Part shown: in pieces, positions 23,070-30,351 of the stretch
Layout of the letters: the number at the start of each line of letters is the position of its first letter
Position numbering within the stretch: position 1 is the first letter of the stretch
Virus record (IMG/VR): IMGVR_UViG_3300013104_000448
Coordinates: 1 to 44,083 of that record
DNA from: a virus
Reading direction: 5' to 3' (one strand)
Length of the DNA: 44,083 bases
Notes under the pieces: model-generated
Told to the model about the DNA's origin: nothing
The model's input: the letters and a program-made list of their open reading frames with translations, nothing else
Database searches by the model: none
Position numbers and translations under genes: made by a program

Positions 23070-23312
23070 ATGGCCAAAAGCGATACGCCTATCACCGACT
23101 TGCCAGCGAGCCCTGACCCATTGCCGCAACCGGTACCGGTTTCGACTCTGTTGAAGTTTCGCGACAAGGTCTACACCTCCCGCCAATTGATCCTGCCGGA
23201 GAGCCATCGCAGCCTGCCGGTGGCGAAGGGCCTGGTCGAGATCCCGGGCTCCGACATCGAGGCCGTCAAGTTTCTGAAAGCCCATGACGAATTCGAACTG
23301 CTGAAGGAGTAA
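23070..23312 (+). CDS. Small phage tail-region protein
   Basis: 80 residues from ATG 23070 (GGAG upstream). The sequence (VPVSTLLKFRDKVYTSRQLILPESHRSLPVAKGLVEIPGSDIEAVKFLKAHDEFELLKE) looks like a compact domain with no recognised family. It sits between the V and W baseplate genes, where small unnamed proteins are common in P2-like tails of Pseudomonas phages. Confidence 0.7.
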   Translation: MAKSDTPITDLPASPDPLPQPVPVSTLLKFRDKVYTSRQLILPESHRSLPVAKGLVEIPGSDIEAVKFLKAHDEFELLKE

Positions 23313-23317
23313 CCCGG

Positions 23318-23644
23318 ATGATCGGAATGGATCGCCACACCGGCCAGCCCATTTCCGGCATCGAGCATTTGCGGCAGTCCATCGGGGACATTTTGGGTAC
23401 GCCGCTGGGCAGTCGTCGGCATCGGCCAGCCTACGGCAGCACGCTTCGGCGCTTTGTCGATCTGCCCGTTAAGGAGGGCTGGAAAAGCTCCGTGCAGGCA
23501 GAAGCGGCCAGGGCCTTGGGTCGTTGGGAGCCGCGTTTGAAGCTGGACCAGGTGCGGGTCATTTCGGTGATCGGCGGACGAATCAATCTGAAAGTCGTCG
23601 GCAAGTACCTGGGCGACGGCGTGATGTTGGAGGTGGGCGTATGA
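23318..23644 (+). CDS. Baseplate assembly protein gpW (gp25-like)
   Basis: 108 residues. The gp25/W-like lysozyme-fold pattern is visible: MDRHTGQPISGIEHLRQSIGDILGTPLGSRRHRPAYGSTL, then ALGRWEPRLKLDQVRV. It forms the baseplate wedge where sheath assembly begins. It overlaps gpJ by ATGA at 23641-23644. Confidence 0.92.
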   Translation: MIGMDRHTGQPISGIEHLRQSIGDILGTPLGSRRHRPAYGSTLRRFVDLPVKEGWKSSVQAEAARALGRWEPRLKLDQVRVISVIGGRINLKVVGKYLGDGVMLEVGV

Positions 23645-24522
23645 GCATCGTTGATCTGTCGTCGCTTCCCGCGCCGAACGTGCTGGAGCCGTTGGATTTC
23701 GAAGCGGTGTATGAGGAAAGCCTGGGAGTCTTTCGCGGCTACATGGGCGACAACTGGAGCGCGGCGCTGGAAAGCGATCCGGTCACCAAGGTGCTGGAGG
23801 TGGGCGCCTACATCAAGGTCGGCAACCGTGCCCGGGTCAACGACGCCGGCAAGGCGCTGTTATTGGCCCACGCCATCCGCGACGACCTCGATCACTTGGG
23901 GGCCAACGTCAATCTCAAGCGGCTGGTCATTCAGGCCGCGGATCTGCTGGCGGTGCCGCCGGTACCGGAGGTCTGGGAAGAAGACGATCCGTTCCGTGAA
24001 CGCATTCAGTTGGCCTACGAAGGGCTGACCACGGCCGGGCCGCGTAACAGTTACATCCTGCACGCACGCAATGCGTCGGGCCTGGTCGCTGACGCCACAG
24101 CCGAAAGTCCGGCGCCGTGCAACGTTACGGTCACGGTGCTGAGTTCCGAGGGCACAGGCGTGGCCAGTCCGGAACTGCTGGCCACGGTCAAGGCGGCGCT
24201 GAATGACGAGGACGTAAGGCCGGTGGGTGATCGGCTGACGGTGCAAAGCGCGCAGATTATCGACTACCGCATTGACGCCATTTTGCACATGTCCAGCGCC
24301 GGCCCTGAGGCAGACGCCAGTCTGGCCGAAGCGACCAACCGGCTCGCGGCCTGGATCAATCCGCGCAAGCGCCTGGGCGTCGAGGTGGCGCGTTCGGCAG
24401 TGGATGCCCAATTGCACATCGCCGGCGTGTCCCGAGTCGAGTTGCCCGGCTGGGTCGACCTGGCCCCGACCAAGGCGCAGGCGGCGTTCTGCACGGGCTA
24501 CACCGTGACCATGGCGGGCTGA
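23641..24522 (+). CDS. Baseplate wedge protein gpJ
   Basis: 293 residues from ATG 23641. The family pattern (VIDLSSLPAPNVLEPLDFEAVYEE-type start, DPVTKVLEVGAYIKVGNRARVNDAGKALLLAHA, RERIQLAYEGLTTAGPRNSYILHARNA, ATNRLAAWINPRKRLG) identifies the P2 J / gp6-like wedge component. It connects the baseplate hub to tail fibres. The stop is 1 base before the gpI start. Confidence 0.93.
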   Translation: MSIVDLSSLPAPNVLEPLDFEAVYEESLGVFRGYMGDNWSAALESDPVTKVLEVGAYIKVGNRARVNDAGKALLLAHAIRDDLDHLGANVNLKRLVIQAADLLAVPPVPEVWEEDDPFRERIQLAYEGLTTAGPRNSYILHARNASGLVADATAESPAPCNVTVTVLSSEGTGVASPELLATVKAALNDEDVRPVGDRLTVQSAQIIDYRIDAILHMSSAGPEADASLAEATNRLAAWINPRKRLGVEVARSAVDAQLHIAGVSRVELPGWVDLAPTKAQAAFCTGYTVTMAG

Positions 24523-24523
24523 C

Positions 24524-25132
24524 ATGAACAGCCTACTGCCGAGCAATAGCACGCAACTGGAGCGCGCCCTGGAGGCGGCGTTCTACGAAAAAACCATAGT
24601 CCCGCTGCGCACGCTCTACAACGCCGACACCTGTCCGGTGCATTTGCTGCCGCACCTGGCGTGGGCCTGGTCGGTCGATCGCTGGGATTACCGGTGGAGC
24701 GAGGCGACCAAGCGCGCGGCCATCAAGGCGTCGTATTACATCCATGCCCACAAGGGCACCGTCGGCGCCTTGCGTCGGGTGGTCGAACCCTTGGGCTACC
24801 TGATCGAGATTATCGAGTGGTTCAACACGGTGCCGGAGGGGGTGCCGGGCACCTTCGCGCTCAAGGTCGGCGTGCTGGACACCGGGATCACCGAGGAAAT
24901 GTATCAGGAGCTTGAGCGCCTGATTGACGACGCGAAGCCGGTGACCCGGCACCTGACGGGGCTGGCGATCAGCCTCGAAAGCAAAGGCGTTTTGAACATC
25001 GCTGTCAGCATTTACGAAGGCGACGAAATCGACGTTTACCCGCCGGTGATGCGTGACATCGAGGTCAGCGGCACCTTCGGCGTGGTCGGCCGCGAACACT
25101 CCATAGACACCCTGGACGTTTACTATGATTGA
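24524..25132 (+). CDS. Baseplate/tail protein gpI
   Basis: 202 residues. The P2 I pattern is present: LPSNSTQLERALEAAF, LRTLYNADTCPVHLLPHLAWAWSVDRWDYRWSEATKRAAIKASYYIHAHKGTVGALRRVVEPLGY. It joins tail fibres to the baseplate wedge. It overlaps the tail fibre gene by 8 bases. Confidence 0.92.
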   Translation: MNSLLPSNSTQLERALEAAFYEKTIVPLRTLYNADTCPVHLLPHLAWAWSVDRWDYRWSEATKRAAIKASYYIHAHKGTVGALRRVVEPLGYLIEIIEWFNTVPEGVPGTFALKVGVLDTGITEEMYQELERLIDDAKPVTRHLTGLAISLESKGVLNIAVSIYEGDEIDVYPPVMRDIEVSGTFGVVGREHSIDTLDVYYD

Positions 25133-27323
25133 TGCGAATTCTCAGTTTTTCGCCATCCTCACCCACGTGGGGATGGCCAAGCAGGCGAACGCCGACGCGC
25201 TCGGTGTTCCCTGGAAGATCACCCACATGGGCGTGGGGGATGCCAACGGCACCGACCCGATTCCCAACGCGACACAAACCAGCCTGATCAGGGAGTGGCG
25301 ACGCCAGCCGTTGAATCAGTTGCGTGTCGATCCGGTCAACCCGGCAGTGATCATCGCCGAGCAGATTATCCCGGCCGATGAGGGCGGTTTCTGGATTCGC
25401 GAAATTGGCCTCTATGACGCGGACGGCGATCTGGTGGCGGTGGCCAACTGCGCGCCGAGCTTCAAGCCGGTGCTGTCGCAAGGCTCGGGTCGCACGCAAG
25501 TGGTGCGGATGAATTTCATCGTCGCCAGTACCGGCAACATTACGCTGAAGATAGATCCCGCGGTGGTGTTGGCGACGCGGGAATACGTTGATACGCGGAT
25601 CATGGAAGAGCTGTACAAGCTCGACAGCAAGCAGTCGGTGCGGGCGGCAACCACGGCCAACATCGCGTTGGCCGGGCTACAGACTGTGGACGGCGTGGTC
25701 CTGGTGGCCGGTGACCGCGTGCTGGTGAAAAACCAGACGACCGCCAAAGGCAACGGTCTCTACATCGCTGCCAGCGGCGCATGGGGGCGGTCTGCCGATG
25801 CCGACGCCAACCTTGAGGTCACTCCGTCGCTGACGGTCGTGGTGGAGCAGGGGACGACCCAGGCGGACACCCTCTGGCAAATGGTCACAGATGGGCCGAT
25901 CGTGCTTGGGACCACGGCGCTGACCTTTCAGAACATTACGTTTGGTTTCGCGCCGCTGGCCAGCCCTACGTTCACGGGTGCCCCGAAGGCGCCGACGGCT
26001 GCGCCCGGCACCAATAACACACAGATCGCTACGACCAGCTTTGCATTGGAGGCGTCGGTCGCCTCCGGCGTCGGTCGAAATAAAGACTTGCGGGACACAG
26101 TGTTTGAAAAGGGTATCCCGTCGGATCTATACGGGACTGGCACCTGCTTCGGCTTTGCAAGGGGCGGCCCTGATGGGCTTTCCATCCCGTTTTTCGGCGT
26201 GGTTACCGGTATCTACGGAACGCTCCGTGTCGATGTTCCTTATGTCGACGTGACTGGCCGCAATGGTTATTACCGAACCTTTGAAAGTTCTGGTCGGGTT
26301 TTCTTTCAATACGCCATATCAGCGTCCGCATGGGGGCCTTGGCAGGAGTTCTATCACTCCGGGAATCTATCGGACGCATTCGTTAGCCCAGCGCTGACCG
26401 GCACGCCGACCGTGCCGACGGCCGCGCCGGGCACGAACACCACGCAGATTGCCAGCGCCGCGTTCGTGCAGGCGGCGATTGCTGCTCTGGTGGCATCGTC
26501 GCCGGCAGCGCTGGATACGCTGAACGAACTGGCAGTGGCGCTGGGCAACGACCCGAATTTTGCCACGACCATGACCAACGCCCTGGCGGCCAAGGCGCCG
26601 CGCGCTTCGCCAGCGCTGACTGGCGCACCGACTGCGCCTACCCCGTCAAGATTTGATGCGACTACCAAGATTGCGACCATGGCCGCCATTGGTGCGGTGG
26701 GGGCTCAGTACAACGGCATGGCCTTCATCAACGGCGCGGGACTGACCGGTGTGCTGGCGCACGTCGGCGGGGCAGTGCATTTCTCTGGGGCGTCTGGCAA
26801 CTCCTACAGTCTGCCCAACTCGGTGACGCTCGGTCTTCCAGTGGGTGCAACGGTTCGCATCCATAACTGGGGCGGCAGCGCTATGAGTGTGGGCGCCCAA
26901 GGTTCCGACAAGATGCAGGAGGCCACGAACATTGTCGCGTCGGCGACCGCCCGCACGATCCCGTCCGATAGCTATGTCGACTGCATTTTCATCGGGTCGG
27001 GCACTTGGCTGATGTTTGGTACCGGCGTGATGGGCAAGACCACGCCCTTCGGGGCCGGGCTGGGAAGTGGCGGCTATCAGCGGTTGCCTAGCGGCCTGAT
27101 TGTTCAGTGGGGGCCTACGACAGCGGCGCAAGCCGGTGATGTTTTGACAATGCTGCCAATCGGGTTCCCCAGTGTGTTCGCCACGGTGCTGGTTACTCAG
27201 GGTTATACGGCGGGCACAGGGACGACGGGTTCAATCGCTGGCGGTGTGACAACGCTGGGCAGCTTCACTTGGCGCGGTACCTCGGTGGGCAATAGCGGTT
27301 TCTTCATCGCCATCGGCTACTAA
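25125..27323 (+). CDS. Tail fibre protein, P2 gpH-like
   Basis: 732 residues. The N-terminal 160 residues are the conserved baseplate-binding collar-fibre domain (MAKQANADALGVPWKITHMGVGDANG, EGGFWIREIGLYDADGDLVAVAN). A shaft follows with a VRAATTANIALAGLQTVDG unit and two copies of a short repeat, SPTFTGAPKAPTAAPGTNNTQIATTSF near 284 and SPALTGTPTVPTAAPGTNTTQIASAAF near 424, plus a third degenerate copy near 495. The C-terminal region (GYQRLPSGLIVQWG...) is the receptor-binding tip. Host range is determined here. Confidence 0.9.
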   Translation: MIDANSQFFAILTHVGMAKQANADALGVPWKITHMGVGDANGTDPIPNATQTSLIREWRRQPLNQLRVDPVNPAVIIAEQIIPADEGGFWIREIGLYDADGDLVAVANCAPSFKPVLSQGSGRTQVVRMNFIVASTGNITLKIDPAVVLATREYVDTRIMEELYKLDSKQSVRAATTANIALAGLQTVDGVVLVAGDRVLVKNQTTAKGNGLYIAASGAWGRSADADANLEVTPSLTVVVEQGTTQADTLWQMVTDGPIVLGTTALTFQNITFGFAPLASPTFTGAPKAPTAAPGTNNTQIATTSFALEASVASGVGRNKDLRDTVFEKGIPSDLYGTGTCFGFARGGPDGLSIPFFGVVTGIYGTLRVDVPYVDVTGRNGYYRTFESSGRVFFQYAISASAWGPWQEFYHSGNLSDAFVSPALTGTPTVPTAAPGTNTTQIASAAFVQAAIAALVASSPAALDTLNELAVALGNDPNFATTMTNALAAKAPRASPALTGAPTAPTPSRFDATTKIATMAAIGAVGAQYNGMAFINGAGLTGVLAHVGGAVHFSGASGNSYSLPNSVTLGLPVGATVRIHNWGGSAMSVGAQGSDKMQEATNIVASATARTIPSDSYVDCIFIGSGTWLMFGTGVMGKTTPFGAGLGSGGYQRLPSGLIVQWGPTTAAQAGDVLTMLPIGFPSVFATVLVTQGYTAGTGTTGSIAGGVTTLGSFTWRGTSVGNSGFFIAIGY

Positions 27324-27375
27324 CCACCACGACTAAGAGCCTGCACGCCGGGCGCCTCTCAGAGAGATTTTAAAC

Positions 27376-27801
27376 ATGGCTTTTTATTCCAGCGTGTCGC
27401 TGAAGTACTTCCTGGATGATGCAATCAGCCCGCTACCGGAGGACGCTCACCCGCTGACGACCGACGAACACCAGGCCTATCTGCAAGGGCAGGTTGACGG
27501 AAAGGTGATCGATTTTTCCACCTGCCCACCGTCGCTGATCGAGCGGCCGCCACCGAGCGTTGAGGAACTGGCCACGGCCGAGCGCGTCTGGCGCGATGGC
27601 GAGCTGGTGGCGACTGATCGAGTCATCACCCGTCATCGCGATGAGCGCGACATGGGGCGGGCCACAACACTGGCTGACCAGCAATTCGCCGAGCTGCTGA
27701 GCTACCGCCAGGCCTTACGCGACTGGCCGCAAGGCGCAGAGTTTCCTCTGGTGGATCATCGTCCGATCGCGCCACCCTGGCTGGCCGAGCAAAACCTATA
27801 A
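27376..27801 (+). CDS. Tail fibre assembly chaperone
   Basis: 141 residues. The N-terminus (SVSLKYFLDDAISPLPEDAHPLTTDEHQAYLQGQVDGKVIDF) and C-terminus (RDMGRATTLADQQFAELLSYRQALRDWPQGAEFP...RPIAPPWL) match the phage tail assembly chaperone family found immediately after P2-like fibre genes of Pseudomonas phages. It helps fold and trimerise the fibre. A strong terminator follows. Confidence 0.88.
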   Translation: MAFYSSVSLKYFLDDAISPLPEDAHPLTTDEHQAYLQGQVDGKVIDFSTCPPSLIERPPPSVEELATAERVWRDGELVATDRVITRHRDERDMGRATTLADQQFAELLSYRQALRDWPQGAEFPLVDHRPIAPPWLAEQNL

Positions 27802-27826
27802 ACGCCCCGCACTGACGGGGCGTTTT
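27801..27826 (+). terminator. Intrinsic terminator after the fibre module
   Basis: AACGCCCCG (27801-27809), loop, CGGGGCGTT (27816-27824), then TT. A second weaker hairpin, CCTCGCA/TGCGGGG with CTTTT, follows at about 27866-27884, directly before the sheath gene. Confidence 0.8.
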
Positions 27827-27904
27827 CAATTCCACAGTGCGCAACCCCCCACACCCAACAGCCTCGCAAATGCGGGGCTTTTCCATTTCTGGAGATTGAC
27901 CTTT

Positions 27905-29071
27905 ATGAGTGGTTTCTTCCATGGCGTCACCACCTCGCTGATCGACAACGGCGCGCGGCCCATTTCTCTGCCGTCGTCGTCGATCATCGGCCTGTGCGAC
28001 ACCTTTACCCCGGGCGTGCTTGGCGGTGGTACGGCGAAGGCTGACGAGTTGATGTTGATCACCTCCGAGCGCGAAGCCGTTGCCGCCTTCGGCACCGACT
28101 CGGCCATCACCCGAGCGGCGAAGGCGATCTATGCGCGGGCCAAGGCGGTGATCGTCGCCGTCGGCGTCCCCAAGCTGGAGGATCCGGCGCTGCAAACCTC
28201 GGCCATCATCGGTGGCGTGTTGGCCTCCGGACAGCGGACTGGCCTGCAGGCGCTGTTGGACGGCAAGAGTAAACACAACGCTCAACCGAAATTGCTGATT
28301 GCCCCGGGGCATTCGGCGACCCAGGCCGTGGCCACCGCCATGGACAGCCTGGCCGGCAAGTTACGCGCGATGGCCATTATTGACGGGCCGAACACCACCG
28401 ACGAAGCGGTGATGGAGTATGCCGAGAACTTTGGCAGCAAGCGGATTTTCCTGGTCGATCCGGGGGTGCAGTTCTGGAGCACGGTGGAAAGCGCCACGGT
28501 CGACGCACCGGGCTCGGCCTGGACCGCCGGTCTGTTTGCCTGGACCGATGCGAACTACGGCTACTGGGCATCACCGTCGAACAAGGAATTTGTCGGCATC
28601 ACCGGTACCACGCGCCCGATCGAATACCTGGACGGCGACGAAACCTGCAGGGCCAACCTGCTCAATAACGCGAACATCGCCACGATCATCCGCGACGGCG
28701 GCTACCGCCTGTGGGGCAACCGTACGCTGTCCAGCGATCCGAAGTGGGCCTTCGTCACCCGCGTGCGGACCTGCGACATCCTCATGGACGCGATCCAGGC
28801 GGGGCACAAGTGGGCGGTCGATCGCTCGATCACCAAGACCTACGTCAAGGAAGTGACCGAAGGCCTGGACGCGTTCATGCGCGATCAGAAAAACGCCGGC
28901 GCGATTATCAACTTTGAAGTGTTCGCGGACACCGAACTCAACACCGCCAGCCAGATCGAGCAGGGCAAGGTGTATTGGCGCATCCGTTTCACCGACGTGC
29001 CACCGGCGGAAAACCCGAACTTCCTGATCGAAGTCACCAACCAGTGGCTGACCGAAGTCCTCGACGCTTAA
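27905..29071 (+). CDS. Tail sheath protein, P2 gpFI-like
   Basis: 388 residues from ATG 27905 (GGAGA upstream). The typical N-terminus (GFFHGVTTSLIDNGARPISLPSSSIIGLCDT), the central region (RIFLVDPGVQFWSTV, AWTAGLFAWTDANYGYWASPSNKEFVGITGTTRPIEY) and the C-terminus (GKVYWRIRFTDVPPAENPNFLIEVTNQWLTEV) identify the contractile sheath subunit. Contraction drives the tube through the cell envelope. Confidence 0.96.
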   Translation: MSGFFHGVTTSLIDNGARPISLPSSSIIGLCDTFTPGVLGGGTAKADELMLITSEREAVAAFGTDSAITRAAKAIYARAKAVIVAVGVPKLEDPALQTSAIIGGVLASGQRTGLQALLDGKSKHNAQPKLLIAPGHSATQAVATAMDSLAGKLRAMAIIDGPNTTDEAVMEYAENFGSKRIFLVDPGVQFWSTVESATVDAPGSAWTAGLFAWTDANYGYWASPSNKEFVGITGTTRPIEYLDGDETCRANLLNNANIATIIRDGGYRLWGNRTLSSDPKWAFVTRVRTCDILMDAIQAGHKWAVDRSITKTYVKEVTEGLDAFMRDQKNAGAIINFEVFADTELNTASQIEQGKVYWRIRFTDVPPAENPNFLIEVTNQWLTEVLDA

Positions 29072-29083
29072 GGAGCGCGCTAG

Positions 29084-29587
29084 ATGATTCCTCAAACCTT
29101 GTTCAACACCAACCTGTTCGTCGACGGCGTCAACTTTGCCGGCGACGTGCCGAGCCTGACCCTGCCCAAGCTGACGGTGAAAACCGACGAGTACCGGGCT
29201 GGCGGCATGGCCGGTTCGATCGAGATGGCTCAGGGCCTGGAAAAGATGGAAGCGACCTTTGTCACCAAGGGCGTGCGCCGCGAGTCGCTCAAGCACTTCG
29301 GTCTGGCCGATGGCTCGGCGTTCAACGCGTCGTTCCGTGGTGCCTTCCGTGGCCACAAGGGCGCAGTCACGGCGGTCGTGGCCACCTTGCGCGGGCTGCT
29401 GAAAGAGGTCGACCTCGGTGACTGGAAAGCCGGTGATCCGGCGGAGATCAAACACGCCATTGCGCCGGTGTACTACAAACTCGAAATCGACGGCCGGGTG
29501 ATGTACGAAATCGACATGATCGCCGGCGTCCAGGTGATCGATGGCAAAGACCAACTCGCCGAAGTGCGCTCCGCACTCGGCCTCTAA
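29084..29587 (+). CDS. Tail tube protein, P2 gpFII-like
   Basis: 167 residues. The pattern (MIPQTLFNTNLFVDGVNFAGDVPSLTLPKLTVKTDEYRAGGMAGSIEMAQGLEKMEATF, then VMYEIDMIAGVQVIDGKDQLAEVRSALGL) is that of the inner tail tube subunit paired with FI sheath. It lies 12 bases after the sheath gene, as in P2. Confidence 0.95.
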   Translation: MIPQTLFNTNLFVDGVNFAGDVPSLTLPKLTVKTDEYRAGGMAGSIEMAQGLEKMEATFVTKGVRRESLKHFGLADGSAFNASFRGAFRGHKGAVTAVVATLRGLLKEVDLGDWKAGDPAEIKHAIAPVYYKLEIDGRVMYEIDMIAGVQVIDGKDQLAEVRSALGL

Positions 29588-29601
29588 GGGAATAGCACCG
29601 G

Positions 29602-30201
29602 ATGACCATGCAAACTGCAAACAAGCTGCCGGCCTGGCTGTCGATCAACGCCGATAGCGCGGTGATTACGCTCTCACGACCGAGCGAGATCAATGGAATG
29701 AAGGTCGATACGCTGGTGTTGCGCGCGCCGCTGGTGCGCGAAGTCCGCGCCGCTGACCGTGTGGCAGGCGACGATGACGAACAGCGCGAGCTGCAGCTGT
29801 TCGCCAGCCTGGCCGAGGCAGGTCTCAAGGATCTGGAGGGCCTGAAGGTGGTGGACTACCGCCGCCTGCAGGCGGCCTATTCGAACCTGGTGCCGCACGC
29901 CGACTATTCGACATCGCTGCCGTCCTGGTTGTCGGTCACCGCCGAAAACGCCGTGGTCAGCCTGTCGCGCCCGAGCGAGGTCAACGGCGTGCAGATCGAC
30001 CAGCTGACCCTGCGTTCGCCCACGGTGCGCGAAGTGCGGGCCGCTGATCGGGCGGCAGGCGGTGACGACGAGCAGCGCGAACTGGTGCTGTTCGCGGAAC
30101 TGGCCGGCGCCGCTATCGCCGATCTGGAGGGCTTGAAGGTGGTGGACTACAACCGCCTGCAGGCCGGCTATTTTCGCCTGGAGCAAGACGACGGGCTTTG
30201 A
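29602..30201 (+). CDS. Tail assembly chaperone gpE-like with tandem domain duplication
   Basis: 199 residues, about twice the usual length. Two copies of one domain are visible, about residues 8-95 and 108-195. Each has LPxWLSxxAxxAVxxLSRPSExNG, LxLRxPxVREVRAADRxAG, DDEQREL and DLEGLKVVDYxRLQ. About two thirds of positions agree between the copies. The single domain is the Phage_TAC_7/Mu gp41-P2 gpE type, which chaperones the tape measure during tail assembly. The duplication within one polypeptide is unusual. Confidence 0.8.
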   Translation: MTMQTANKLPAWLSINADSAVITLSRPSEINGMKVDTLVLRAPLVREVRAADRVAGDDDEQRELQLFASLAEAGLKDLEGLKVVDYRRLQAAYSNLVPHADYSTSLPSWLSVTAENAVVSLSRPSEVNGVQIDQLTLRSPTVREVRAADRAAGGDDEQRELVLFAELAGAAIADLEGLKVVDYNRLQAGYFRLEQDDGL

Positions 30202-30211
30202 TCCGGGGGTG

Positions 30212-30313
30212 ATGAAAATGGTGGCGAAGCGTCTCGCGGCGGACACCGGATTTTCCGCCGCCGAGATTCAGTCGATGCCGTTCTCCGAGATGGTGTGGTG
30301 GCTCACGGATTGA
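30212..30313 (+). CDS. GpE family small tail protein (gpE' equivalent)
   Basis: 33 residues from ATG 30212 with GGGGG just upstream: MKMVAKRLAADTGFSAAEIQ followed by SMPFSEMVWWLTD. The pattern hydrophobic-S-A-x-E-I-x-x-M-x-x-x-E-M/L-x-x-W is that of the GpE family. In P2 this segment is made as an extension E+E' by -1 frameshift. Here it is in the +1 frame relative to the upstream gene, 10 bases beyond its stop, so re-initiation or a separate start is more likely than a -1 slip. Confidence 0.75.
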   Translation: MKMVAKRLAADTGFSAAEIQSMPFSEMVWWLTD

Positions 30314-30351
30314 GCCGCTTCCGGTAATGCTCTGCACAGGGGAGCCATGAC

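Noticed and set aside
28571-29620. 349-codon minus-strand frame across sheath and tube genes
   Set aside because: It is antisense to two confidently identified structural genes; long shadow frames are expected in high-GC DNA.
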